From assembly GCF_010907035.1 (NCBI RefSeq), contig NZ_QUMK01000024.1, positions 1 through 64,000 on the forward strand: a stretch of DNA of 64,000 nt, written 5' to 3'. Made by a program: the position numbers and the translations under genes. Of the stretch, positions 35,505 to 43,681 are shown one piece after another. This DNA comes from Rhodopseudomonas sp. BR0M22 (GTDB lineage: Bacteria > Pseudomonadota > Alphaproteobacteria > Rhizobiales > Xanthobacteraceae). How positions within the stretch are numbered: position 1 is the first letter of the stretch; each line of letters opens with the position of its first letter. The notes under the pieces were generated by a model that did no database searches, was not told the origin of the DNA, and saw only the letters and a list, made by a program, of their open reading frames with translations.

Positions 35505-36845
35505 TTACTTCCGCACACAAATCACCCGGACGACGCTCGCTTTGACATCCTTGACACTGCCATCGGCCGACTTGACGCCGAGCCCGGTGAGATAGCTGCG
35601 GACGGCGTCGGCTGGAATCAGCGACGCTTGCACCGCGGCGCCATCCGCCGCCCCTGCGACCAACGGCAGACGCAGCGTTGTCAGCCCGGCGAAACGTCCC
35701 TCCGCATCGCGTGCCGGTGCCCCGGAAAAGCCGAGGCTTGGTGGCGGCGTCACGGCGAGGCCGCCGGTGCTGCCGGCCGGTGTGAGCTGCGCCTTGACGG
35801 TGGTGATGGCCGCGCCGCCGCCCTGGCTCTGCGGATCGGCGACGCCGGTGACCTCGACCGGGCCGGGCTTGGCGGCGCCGCCGCCGATCGGCAACGGCTT
35901 CAGCTCGGACGCGCCGTAGATCCGCAACAGCGCCAGTTCGTGCTCCTTGCTGCGATCTGCAAGATCGGCAGGACCGTAGCCCGCCACCACGATCGACAGA
36001 CAGCCGTCGACTGCCTCGCGATCGGCGAGGATCGCGCCGTCGGCGCCCACGATCGTGCCGGTCGAATATTCGACCTTCTTACGCGGCGGTGGGCCGGCCT
36101 GGACGCCACCCGGAAACGGATTGTAGGCGCTCGACATCGCCACTACGACCGGCTGCATGGTGCCTTCGGTGGCCTGGTCGTACAGCACGGTGAGGATGCG
36201 GACTTCGGCGTCCTTGAAGCTGCCGCGGATGTAGAACTTCTTCTGGTTCTGCGTGCCCGACAGCACGAAGAAGTCCGGTTTGACCGCGCTGTATTCCACC
36301 TTGCGGCCGGGCTCCTTCTTCTCCTGATCGGCGAGCTTGGCAGTCGAAAGGTTCGCCTCCTTACGCCGTGCAAGCGAGACTTGGATCGTGCCGGTAGAAG
36401 AGCTCCAGCGCGTCCCGTTGGCGTCGGAAGCCTGCTGCGGGACCAGCCGGGTCGGCACGCCGAGCCGCGCGCCGGTGACCGGATCGGACACCAGTTTCCA
36501 TCCGACGCTGGCCTGCAGCTTGCGCGAAGCCTGGGCGAGCTGTCCGCGCTCCTGCGGATTGAGCACACCGGTCGGCTTGTGGCCCTGATTGGTCTGGAAT
36601 TGCTTGATGGCGGCGATCATCCGGTCGGACACATCGCCGTTGATCAGACCGTTGTAATCGCCGGTCCAGGCGAGATCGGACTGAATCGCCTGACGCTCGG
36701 CAAGGGTCAGGGTCTTCGCCGTCTCGGCCGGTGTCTGTGCCGCCGGAGGCGCGGCGGCAGCCTGCTTCGGTGCGGCGTGAACGCCATGCACCACCAGCGT
36801 GGCGGCACTGGCGACGATCAGGGTTGCAGCCAGCATCGATCTCAT
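35505..36845 (-). CDS. secreted peptidoglycan-binding, trypsin-like (pseudo)protease
   Basis: A 446-residue exported protein. A signal peptide (MRSMLAATLIVASAATLVVHGVHA) is followed by a PG_binding_1-like domain (about residues 45-105, WTGDYNGLINGDVSDRMIAA and QTNQGHKPTG). The C-terminal half resembles a trypsin-like domain. There the block that normally holds the catalytic His reads ILADREAVDGC, with Glu277 where His is expected. The Asp block is HELALLRIYG (Glu for Asp), while Ser374 in LGFSGAPARD remains. This points to a catalytically dead protease used for binding or scaffolding. It is divergent from the MoeB-like gene with a 204-bp region between. Confidence 0.75.
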   Translation of the reverse strand: MRSMLAATLIVASAATLVVHGVHAAPKQAAAAPPAAQTPAETAKTLTLAERQAIQSDLAWTGDYNGLINGDVSDRMIAAIKQFQTNQGHKPTGVLNPQERGQLAQASRKLQASVGWKLVSDPVTGARLGVPTRLVPQQASDANGTRWSSSTGTIQVSLARRKEANLSTAKLADQEKKEPGRKVEYSAVKPDFFVLSGTQNQKKFYIRGSFKDAEVRILTVLYDQATEGTMQPVVVAMSSAYNPFPGGVQAGPPPRKKVEYSTGTIVGADGAILADREAVDGCLSIVVAGYGPADLADRSKEHELALLRIYGASELKPLPIGGGAAKPGPVEVTGVADPQSQGGGAAITTVKAQLTPAGSTGGLAVTPPPSLGFSGAPARDAEGRFAGLTTLRLPLVAGAADGAAVQASLIPADAVRSYLTGLGVKSADGSVKDVKASVVRVICVRK

Positions 36846-37049
36846 GACAATTCCCGAACAACGTTGCGCCATGCGCAAATAACCACACCCGCTTGGTCGG
36901 CGCCAATGCTGCGCCGGTTCGACGCGCCCCGCAGCGTGACAGCTCGCCTGCCTCATCCCCATTGCGGCGACAGGAAAGGATGAACCGGATGCGCGTCTTC
37001 CAAATGACGGTGCCGGCCCGGCCGTGGAAGTGAAGGATACCATCCGATC

Positions 37050-37850
37050 ATGCTGAGTGCCGAGGAACTGGAACGCTATGCCCGCCACATCGTGCTGCGC
37101 GATGTCGGCGGCCCCGGGCAGGCGGCGCTGAAGAACGCGCGGGTGCTGGTGGTCGGCGCCGGCGGGCTCGGCGCGCCGGTGCTGATGTATCTGGCCGCCG
37201 CCGGCATCGGCATGCTCGACATCGTCGACGACGACATCGTCACGCTGTCGAACCTGCAGCGGCAGGTGATCCATGCCACGCCGGACATCGGCGCCCGCAA
37301 GGCCGACAGCGCAGCGAGCCGGATCCTCGCGCTCAATCCCAATGTCCGCGTGGTGCCGCATCGGGTACGGCTCGACGGCTCCAACGCGCTGGCGCTGATC
37401 GGCGGCTGCGACCTGGTGCTCGATGGCTCGGATAATTTCGCCACGCGCTATTTGGTCTCGGACGCCTGCTATCTGGCCAAGAAACCGCTGGTCACCGCCG
37501 CGCTCGGCCAGTTCGACGGATCCCTGACCACGATCCGCGCCCATGAACGAAACGCCGCCGGCGAGCCGAACCCGACCTATCGCTGCCTGTTTCCGGAACC
37601 GCCGCCGGCCGGAACGGTGCCGAGCTGCGAAGAAGCCGGGGTCATGGGGGCGCTGGCCGGCGTGCTCGGCTCGATGATGGCGCTGGAGGCGATCCGCGAG
37701 ATCGTCGGATTCGGCGAAGGCCTGGTCGGCCGGCTGGTGATGATCGACGCCCGCGCCATGCGGTTCGAGACGCTGCGCTACGGCCGCGACCCGCAAAATC
37801 CGCTGAACGGCGACGCGCCGACCATCACCGATCTCAGCGCGCACCTGTGA
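37050..37850 (+). CDS. moeB: HesA/MoeB/ThiF family adenylyltransferase
   Basis: E1-like enzyme that adenylates the C-terminus of a ubiquitin-like sulfur carrier (MoaD for molybdopterin or ThiS for thiamine). The 266-residue protein has the nucleotide loop VLVVGAGGLGAPVLMYLAAA, the DDDIVTLSNLQRQVIH block, DGSDNFATRYLV, and PSCEEAGVMGALAGVLGS with the conserved Cys. It lacks the C-terminal CXXC of the zinc site (the end reads LRYGRDPQNPLNGD) and has only one Cys at the first half-site, so no full Cys4 zinc site. No moaD or thiS is adjacent, so MoeB versus ThiF cannot be settled. Confidence 0.85.
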   Translation: MLSAEELERYARHIVLRDVGGPGQAALKNARVLVVGAGGLGAPVLMYLAAAGIGMLDIVDDDIVTLSNLQRQVIHATPDIGARKADSAASRILALNPNVRVVPHRVRLDGSNALALIGGCDLVLDGSDNFATRYLVSDACYLAKKPLVTAALGQFDGSLTTIRAHERNAAGEPNPTYRCLFPEPPPAGTVPSCEEAGVMGALAGVLGSMMALEAIREIVGFGEGLVGRLVMIDARAMRFETLRYGRDPQNPLNGDAPTITDLSAHL

Positions 37851-37973
37851 GCCGCACCCTGGCCTGAGAGCTGCGCCACGTTGGCTCTGGACAGCGCGAG
37901 CGCTTCGCAGGCATCACTGTTCGAGCGCCGATGAATCGGCGATGCGGTGAGGACGGCGGAGGGTCAGACCCAG

Positions 37974-39662
37974 ATGGCGGGCACGGCGAAGCGCGGGCTG
38001 TTTTCCGGCGACGGGATCGCGGCGCCGCTGCGGCACGCGCTGTTCCGGCGGATCTGGCTGGCGAGCCTGCTGTCCAATCTCGGCCTGATGATCAACGGCG
38101 TCGGCGCCGCCTGGGCGATGACGCAGATGACCGCGTCCGCCGACAAGGTGGCGCTGGTGCAGACCGCCCTGATGCTGCCGATCATGCTGGTGGCGATGCC
38201 GGCCGGTGCCATCGCCGACATGTACGACCGCCGCCTGGTGGCGCTGGCCGCGCTCGGCATCGGCCTCAGCGGGGCCACCACGCTGGCGGCGCTGGCACAT
38301 ATGGGGCTGGTGACGCCCAACATCCTGCTGATGTTCTGCTTCGTGATCGGCACCGGCATGGCGCTGTTCGGCCCGTCCTGGCAGGCCTCGGTATCCGAGC
38401 AGGTGCCGCCCGAAACGCTGCCGGCCGCGGTCGCACTGAACGGCATCAGCTACAACATTGCACGCAGCTTCGGCCCGGCGGTCGGCGGCATCGTGGTGGC
38501 GGCTGCCGGCGCTGTGGCGGCGTTCGCCGCCAATGCGGTGCTGTATCTGCCGCTGCTGATCGTGCTGCTGCTGTGGCGCCGAGAGAGCGAACCGCCGCGG
38601 CTGCCGCCGGAGCGGCTGAGCCGCGCGATCGTCTCCGGCGTGCGCTACATCACCAACTCGCCGGCGATCCGCATCGTGCTGACCCGCACCCTGGTGACCG
38701 GCATCGCCGGCTCCTCGGTGCTGGCCCTGATGCCGCTGGTGGCGCGCGACCTGCTGCACAGCGGCGCCGAGACCTACGGCCTGCTGCTCGGCGCCTTCGG
38801 TATCGGCGCGGTGATCGGCGCGCTCAATGTCGGGATCGCGCGGCAGCGCCTGAGCAGCGAAGCGGCGATCCGGCTGTGCGCGATGATCATGGGCATCGCC
38901 ATGGCGGTGATCGCAATCAGCCGCTCGCCGCTGCTCACCGCCGCCGCTCTGGTGATCGCCGGCGCGGTGTGGATGCTGGCGATCGCCCTGTTCAACATCG
39001 GCGTGCAGCTTTCGGCCCCACGGTGGGTGGCGGGCCGCTCGCTCGCCGCGTTCCAAGCCTCGATCTCCGGCGGCATCGCGATGGGAAGCTGGGGGTGGGG
39101 CCACGTCGCCGACCTGTCCGGCGTCGCGCCGTCGATGCTGCTGTCGGGGCTGGCGATGTTGGCCTCGCCGCTGCTCGCTTTTCTGCTGCCGATGCCGCCG
39201 GTCGGGACCCGCACCGAGGACGCCGAGCTGCTGGACGACCCGGAGGTCAAGCTGGCCCTGACCTCGCGCAGCGGTCCGGTGGTGATCGAGATCGACTACC
39301 GCGTCCACGCCGACGAGGCGCGTGCGTTTCACAACGTGATGCAGGAGGTTCAGCTCAGCCGGCAGCGCAACGGAGCCTATGGCTGGTCGATTGCGCGCGA
39401 CGTCGCCGACCCGGAACTGTGGACCGAGCGCTATCAATGCCCGACCTGGCTCGATTATCTGCGCCAGCGCAGCCGCTCGACCCAGGACGACCGCGCGCTG
39501 CACCGGCGCGCCATCGCGTTCCATCGCGGCCCGGAACCGTTACGGGTTCGACGAATGCTGGAGCGGCCGTTCGGTTCGGTGCGCTGGAAAGAAGAATCGC
39601 CCGATCGGACCACGGCGACCGAAGTGCTCCCGGTCGCCGGCGTCAGCGGCGGATCGACCTGA
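37974..39662 (+). CDS. MFS transporter (MFS_3/EntS-like) with C-terminal soluble domain
   Basis: Twelve-helix exporter of the MFS_3 group, 562 residues from ATG 37974, which follows GGAGGG; a GTG at 37947 is an alternative start. Transmembrane blocks run from ASLLSNLGLMINGVGAAWAM to about residue 405. They are followed by a soluble C-terminal domain (EIDYRVHADEARAFHNVMQE, then GAYGWSIARDVADPELWTER) resembling the antibiotic-monooxygenase-like barrel found at the end of many MFS_3 proteins. Siderophore or drug export is typical of relatives; substrate here unknown. Confidence 0.85.
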   Translation: MAGTAKRGLFSGDGIAAPLRHALFRRIWLASLLSNLGLMINGVGAAWAMTQMTASADKVALVQTALMLPIMLVAMPAGAIADMYDRRLVALAALGIGLSGATTLAALAHMGLVTPNILLMFCFVIGTGMALFGPSWQASVSEQVPPETLPAAVALNGISYNIARSFGPAVGGIVVAAAGAVAAFAANAVLYLPLLIVLLLWRRESEPPRLPPERLSRAIVSGVRYITNSPAIRIVLTRTLVTGIAGSSVLALMPLVARDLLHSGAETYGLLLGAFGIGAVIGALNVGIARQRLSSEAAIRLCAMIMGIAMAVIAISRSPLLTAAALVIAGAVWMLAIALFNIGVQLSAPRWVAGRSLAAFQASISGGIAMGSWGWGHVADLSGVAPSMLLSGLAMLASPLLAFLLPMPPVGTRTEDAELLDDPEVKLALTSRSGPVVIEIDYRVHADEARAFHNVMQEVQLSRQRNGAYGWSIARDVADPELWTERYQCPTWLDYLRQRSRSTQDDRALHRRAIAFHRGPEPLRVRRMLERPFGSVRWKEESPDRTTATEVLPVAGVSGGST

Positions 39663-39724
39663 TCGCATCCCGCGCGTGCATCCCACGCGTCGTGATTGCT
39701 GCGTGGCGTCGGCCCGCCGGATCT

Positions 39725-39955
39725 TCACTGACCGTTGTCAGTCAGCACCTTGGCGCATTTGGCGCTGAGTTTGGCGCGATGCTGTTGCAGGCAGTTGAGG
39801 ATCGCGCCGTCGGATTCATTCATCACCGCGCGGCAAAACCGCGACACATCGCGGCCGCAGCCGGGGTCCGGGCGGCGCTGCTCCTGCGCCTGTGCCGGAC
39901 CGGCGATCAGTACCAGTGACATCATCGGGACAATGAACTTCAGCATGCCTCTCAT
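39725..39955 (-). CDS. small secreted Cys-containing protein
   Basis: About 76 residues with a clear signal peptide (MRGMLKFIVPMMSLVLIAGPAQAQ). The mature part has four Cys in the pattern CGRDVSRFC...LNCLQQHRAKLSAKC, similar to cysteine-rich GLG1-type repeats seen in small rhizobial periplasmic proteins. Two cross-linked Cys pairs are likely in the periplasm. The start may be ATG 39955 or ATG 39946. It is convergent with the MFS gene. Function unknown. Confidence 0.65.
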   Translation of the reverse strand: MRGMLKFIVPMMSLVLIAGPAQAQEQRRPDPGCGRDVSRFCRAVMNESDGAILNCLQQHRAKLSAKCAKVLTDNGQ

Positions 39956-40079
39956 CCAAGTCTGAACGGGTCGCGTCGGGTCCCTGGTCAATGCCGATCG
40001 GACATCGCCGTTCCCGGCAATCACACTCTGCTGCGCCGCACGCACCGGTGGCGAAGAATCCGGGTCGCCTCGAACCGAC

Positions 40080-40421
40080 CTAACCGTCGTGCGGAATGAT
40101 CACGGTGGGACGGGTCATCTCGACCACGTCCTTGGCCTGGTCGGTGAGCACGCGGAATTGCGTCTGCAGGAATTCGGTCTGGATCCGGACGACGTCCTGA
40201 AAATCCTTGGCGTGCAGCAGCGCCTGCGAGAAATCGAAAGTCGCCTGAACGTTGCGATCGACATAGTCCTTCAGCGCGGTGGCCTGAGAGCTCTGCCCCA
40301 TCGGCGCCACCGACATGCTCTTGCTGATGAACTCGAGATAGTTGGTCATCGCGCCGCGCGCCTGATCGAGGTTCTTGGTCATCATGTTCAGGATGACGTC
40401 GGACGATTTCTTCTCTACCAT
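40080..40421 (-). CDS. phasin family protein
   Basis: A 113-residue helical protein of the phasin type, binding the surface of polyhydroxyalkanoate granules. It has the typical amphipathic helix content and the block DYVDRNVQATFDFSQALLHA followed by FQDVVRIQTEFLQTQ and AKDVVEMTRP, which matches short alphaproteobacterial phasins. GAGGAG lies 7 nt before ATG 40421. No PHA synthase gene is nearby. Some phasins in this group have unrelated roles, so the granule function is inferred from family. Confidence 0.8.
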   Translation of the reverse strand: MVEKKSSDVILNMMTKNLDQARGAMTNYLEFISKSMSVAPMGQSSQATALKDYVDRNVQATFDFSQALLHAKDFQDVVRIQTEFLQTQFRVLTDQAKDVVEMTRPTVIIPHDG

Positions 40422-40658
40422 CGCGATCTCCTCGAGGCTCCCCGGCTACTTAAGCACAGACGACCGCAAGGCCGGAGCCCCATGCACGGCGCCTGCACGC
40501 AGCCATGATCGCAAAATCTGCAGCGCCGTCCAGTACTAACTGATCAGCTCTTAAAGATGCCTAACCGCCGAAGCGCGAACGGCGGGCGTGGGCCCTGCCC
40601 TCACCCGCCGTTTCCAGCATCGTCATCGCACACGCCGATCGAACGGCGCTGCGCCGAA
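40422..40658. other. non-coding gap upstream of phasin gene
   Basis: 237 bp with no supportable gene. It should contain the phasin promoter and the 3' end of the membrane-protein transcript. The ATG-bearing frames here look like shadows. Confidence 0.5.
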
Positions 40659-41063
40659 TTAGTTGAAGCGCGCGCGGTCGAGCTGATCCATGCCCTTCTG
40701 CGACCGGTAGATCTCCAGGCAGTACCACGCCAGCACGATCAGCGTCCCGATGCGCACCACCGAGGTCGGCAGCATCAGGCTGAGCGCGACGATCAGCAGC
40801 GGCACCGCGGCTGCTTTCACCACCTTGGTCCGGTCGTCGAAAATCGGATAGAACCAGACCTTGTTTTCCGCCGCCCAGAACGGCGGTTTGACGCGCTGCA
40901 GGCCGTAGCGCGACCAGGTATCCTTGAAACCGAGGTCGCGCGCCCACACCAGATACAGCGTGACCCAAAACGCCAGGAAGGCGACGACGACGGACATCGG
41001 TCCGGCGGCGAAGCCGATGAGCAGAAGCACTGCGACCGCGAGTGCGATGAACCAGTTTTGCAT
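40659..41063 (-). CDS. small inner-membrane protein
   Basis: A 134-residue protein with two membrane regions: an N-terminal double-spanning hydrophobic stretch (MQNWFIALAVAVLLLIGFAA then VVVAFLAFWVTLYLVWA) and a second pair (VVKAAAVPLLIVALSLMLP, VVRIGTLIVLAWYCLEIY). These are separated by a short soluble loop. I do not recognise a named family. ATG 41063 was chosen because the hydrophobic segment starts there; the longer frame to 41111 would prepend a polar stretch. It is followed downstream by the phasin gene on the same strand. Confidence 0.65.
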   Translation of the reverse strand: MQNWFIALAVAVLLLIGFAAGPMSVVVAFLAFWVTLYLVWARDLGFKDTWSRYGLQRVKPPFWAAENKVWFYPIFDDRTKVVKAAAVPLLIVALSLMLPTSVVRIGTLIVLAWYCLEIYRSQKGMDQLDRARFN

Positions 41064-41141
41064 CGGAGAGAACCTTTGAGACTGACGGGAGCCCGCGGGT
41101 GGTTGGATCAACCGCCGGCTCCCAGACGCGAACTGCCTGCG

Positions 41142-41483
41142 TTACTTGCGGGCGCAGGACACCACGATCGAGGAGGAGCTCGGGCCGCAGCTCGCGGTCA
41201 TCTGCCCGTTCTCCAGAGTGAGGTTGTCGCTGAACTTGGCGCTGCTGGGGCCGATGCAGATCGCGGAAATCAGCGCTTCATCAGCCTCGCACGCAGTCGG
41301 ACAGCCGTTGGACGAACAGGTCGACGACGTCACCGTGCGGAAGGCGCTGACCGGCGGCGCAACCGGCGTGGCGGCGACAGCGGGTTCGATCAATGCAGGA
41401 TGCGGCACACCGACCTGATTCACCACCGACAGCGCGGCGACGAACGCGATAGCACCGAAGAAGATCATCGATGAGGAGCGCAT
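41142..41483 (-). CDS. small secreted Cys-rich protein
   Basis: A 113-residue protein starting at ATG 41483 behind GGAGG. An N-terminal signal or anchor segment (SSSMIFFGAIAFVAALSVVN) is followed by an Ala/Pro linker. The mature domain contains six Cys (STCSSNGCPTACEADEAL, AICIGPSSAKFS, TASCGPSSSSIVVSCARK). The Cys pattern and Ser-rich ending suggest a small disulfide-stabilised periplasmic or surface protein. No family recognised. It lies 78 bp upstream of the membrane-protein gene on the same strand. Confidence 0.7.
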   Translation of the reverse strand: MRSSSMIFFGAIAFVAALSVVNQVGVPHPALIEPAVAATPVAPPVSAFRTVTSSTCSSNGCPTACEADEALISAICIGPSSAKFSDNLTLENGQMTASCGPSSSSIVVSCARK

Positions 41484-42216
41484 ACTACCTCCATACCTGT
41501 TGGAATTGTCACCAGACCGTTTGCAACTGCAGCATGTTATCAACACCCCGGAATTTCAACAGGCGCAAGTTTCAGCACGCTTAAAGGCCGCGCAACTACT
41601 ACTAAGGGCGAGGTTCCGTGAAACCGCCCACGCTGCGGGCGCATCTCGCCGACGAGCCAATCGCGACCGCAGGCAGCGATCGCGGACCGCGACGACAAAC
41701 CACCTCTGTAATTTACCTTCGCGCATCGGACTGCGCGAGTTGGTGATTTGCCGGACAAGCCAGCCTCGCTCGATACGCCGGGCGTCTCCGAATTCGGCAT
41801 CGGAGACGATGGCGCGGCAACGCGACGCATGCGGGGCGCGCGCGCGAAAAACCAGTCACGGATGACGAGCCGAGGTGATCGGGGCCGCAGTGCAGACGAC
41901 ACCACCCTGTGATTCGGGATTTCCCGGACAAGACGCCACGCCCCGCTCAGCTTCGCGAACATCGATCATCCGAACGGTCCGGCGCTTTGCGGCACCTGTC
42001 AGCGAAACGATAGGTTCGGCGGTCTACAACGCAGCATGTCCGGCTCGCGAAATGAGGAGCTGCAAGTGCTCGCTGTGGCAACGAGACTGACCGACAGTCA
42101 TGCGGCATGCCGGACGACCCCAGGAGCGCCGACGCAAGACGCCGTCGACGTTCAGGCCCTGATCAACGACGGGATCGGCATTCGTCTCGCCGCTGATCGC
42201 AACCCGAAGTCCCACC
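41484..42216. other. 733-bp gap without a supported gene
   Basis: No convincing coding region. Minus-strand frames near 41540-41962 look like out-of-frame, Arg/Ser-rich shadows, a pattern I associate with spurious calls in Bradyrhizobium-type intergenic DNA. The gap contains a 9-bp inverted repeat (41783-41791 with 41800-41808) and two similar stretches, TTTGCCGGACAAG (near 41747) and TTTCCCGGACAAG (near 41920). It probably contains promoters for the flanking divergent genes and decayed repeats. Confidence 0.5.
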
Positions 42217-43113
42217 ATGAACAATGTACTTCTGCTCAAACTGCATCGCTGGACCAGCCTCGTGTTCGCGCTTCCGCTGCTCGCCGTCATCGTCACCGGA
42301 CTGATCCTCTCGGTCGAGCCGATGCTCCAAGGCCGCGGCCTGCCGGCCGGAACGCTCGATGCCGCCCGCCTCGCAAGCTTGATCGAACGCTACGATCCGC
42401 AAGGCCAGGCGCGCGGGCTCGCAATCAACGCCACCGGCCAGCAGATGCGACTGCTCGGCATCAAGGCGCCGCCGATCGATCTGGCGACAGGCGAAGCTGC
42501 CGCCGCCAGCGATTCCACCGGCGACCTGCTGCTGTGGGCGCGGCGCACCCATGAGCGCCTGCTCGGCTACGAATGGCTGGTGATCGCCTCGACCATCGCC
42601 ATGACGGTGCTGATGACGATCGGCGTGCTGATGGGGCTGCCGCGGCTCCGCAACAGCCTCTCCGGCTGGCACAAGGGCGCGGCGTGGTTCACGCTGCCGC
42701 TGTTGCTGCTCAGCCCCCTCACCGCGCTGTGCATGGCGTTCGGCCTGACGTTCTCCAGCGGCCCGCCGCCGGCCCGCATGACCATCGGGCTGACCGACGC
42801 GGTGCAGCAGATCAGCCAATCGCACGACGTCTCGCATCTGGCGATGATCGCCAACCGCGGCGGGCGGATGATGGCGCGGATTTATGAAGACGGCGAACTG
42901 CGCGCCTACACCTTTACGCCGGACGGCGTCACGCCGCTGCCGCGCAACTGGCCGCGGCTGCTGCACGAGGGCAATTGGTCGACGTGGCTGTCCGGCACGC
43001 TCAACGTCGTCACCTCGGTGGTGCTGCTCGGCCTGCTGATCACCGGCGTCTGGCTGTGGACCCGGCGCAAGCTGCGGCGGCGTCCACAGCGGCCGGCGAC
43101 GCAATCAGTCTGA
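42217..43113 (+). CDS. PepSY-domain membrane protein
   Basis: A 298-residue inner-membrane protein of the PepSY_TM group. Four membrane segments are visible: LLLKLHRWTSLVFALPLLAV (residues 4 onward, with the conserved HRW), a central one near WLVIASTIAMTVLMTIGVLM, a third near AWFTLPLLLLSPLTALCMAF, and the last at VVTSVVLLGLLITGVWLW. A truncated periplasmic PepSY-like domain lies between the first and second. Such proteins are often found beside TonB-dependent siderophore receptors and assist reductive iron release, but no receptor gene is here. Function therefore provisional. Confidence 0.75.
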   Translation: MNNVLLLKLHRWTSLVFALPLLAVIVTGLILSVEPMLQGRGLPAGTLDAARLASLIERYDPQGQARGLAINATGQQMRLLGIKAPPIDLATGEAAAASDSTGDLLLWARRTHERLLGYEWLVIASTIAMTVLMTIGVLMGLPRLRNSLSGWHKGAAWFTLPLLLLSPLTALCMAFGLTFSSGPPPARMTIGLTDAVQQISQSHDVSHLAMIANRGGRMMARIYEDGELRAYTFTPDGVTPLPRNWPRLLHEGNWSTWLSGTLNVVTSVVLLGLLITGVWLWTRRKLRRRPQRPATQSV

Positions 43114-43185
43114 CGCCGCGGCAGGATTGAGAAAGGATTGGCTGGATCGCTCAAATTGCACCCAAGCGGTGCACGGATCGTTGGG

Positions 43186-43212
43186 AGGTGCGGGCGTCTT
43201 CTGCCCGCACCT
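43186..43212 (+). other. hairpin in leader of FlgC-like gene
   Basis: A perfect 10-bp stem AGGTGCGGGC/GCCCGCACCT (43186-43195 with 43203-43212) with a 7-nt loop, 22 nt upstream of the FlgC-like start and 72 nt after the PepSY stop. No T-run, so it may be a weak terminator or a translation-control hairpin. Confidence 0.4.
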
Positions 43213-43234
43213 GTCCGCCGCAACGAGCGCATCC

Positions 43235-43645
43235 ATGTCCAGCATTTCGTCGATCGCAGTCTCCGGCCTGAAAGCAGCGACCCGGCGGCTGGAAGTGTCG
43301 GCCAGCAACATCGCCAATCAGCAATCGACCGGCGCGCTGCCCGGCGCCAACGGCACGGTGCCGGCCGGCGCACCGCAGGCTTACAAGCCGCTGCAGGTCA
43401 ATCAGACCGACACATCGACCGGCGGCACACAGACGAGCCTCAGTACGACCTCGCCCGCCACCGTCCCGGTGTCCGACCCGCAGGCGCCGTTCGCCAATGC
43501 GGACGGCATGGTGGCGGCCCCGAACGTCGACCTGGCGCAGGAGTTCATCGGCCAGATGGTCGCCAAATACAGCTACACGGCGAACCTCGCCTCGCTGAAG
43601 ACCGACCGCGAGATGAGCAAGGCTCTGCTCGACGCCACGGCGTAA
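43235..43645 (+). CDS. FlgC-like flagellar rod protein, orphan
   Basis: A 136-residue protein with the two ends of a flagellar rod protein. The N-terminus is IAVSGLKAATRRLEVSASNI followed by ANQQST (the rod-protein signature), and the C-terminus is VDLAQEFIGQMVAKYSYTANLASLKTDREMSKALLDATA (heptad helix). The centre is a Pro/Thr/Ser-rich linker and is short compared with FlgC. No other flagellar gene lies in the window. It may be a second, diverged FlgC paralogue or a rod-derived protein with another use. Confidence 0.8.
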   Translation: MSSISSIAVSGLKAATRRLEVSASNIANQQSTGALPGANGTVPAGAPQAYKPLQVNQTDTSTGGTQTSLSTTSPATVPVSDPQAPFANADGMVAAPNVDLAQEFIGQMVAKYSYTANLASLKTDREMSKALLDATA

Positions 43646-43654
43646 CTTCTTTCA

Positions 43655-43681
43655 TCATTGCGAGGCGGCGCAGCCGAGCAA
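43655..43681. repeat. degenerate half-copy of CATTGCGAG palindromic repeat
   Basis: TCATTGCGAGG...GCCGAGCAA resembles the left arm of the complete element at 53742-53840. It fills the gap between the convergent flgC-like and dppF-like genes. Confidence 0.6.

Noticed and set aside
41540-41962. 140-residue minus-strand frame in the 733-bp gap
   Set aside because: Arg/Ser/Pro-rich, no ribosome site, no recognisable motif, and typical of spurious calls in this kind of intergenic DNA.
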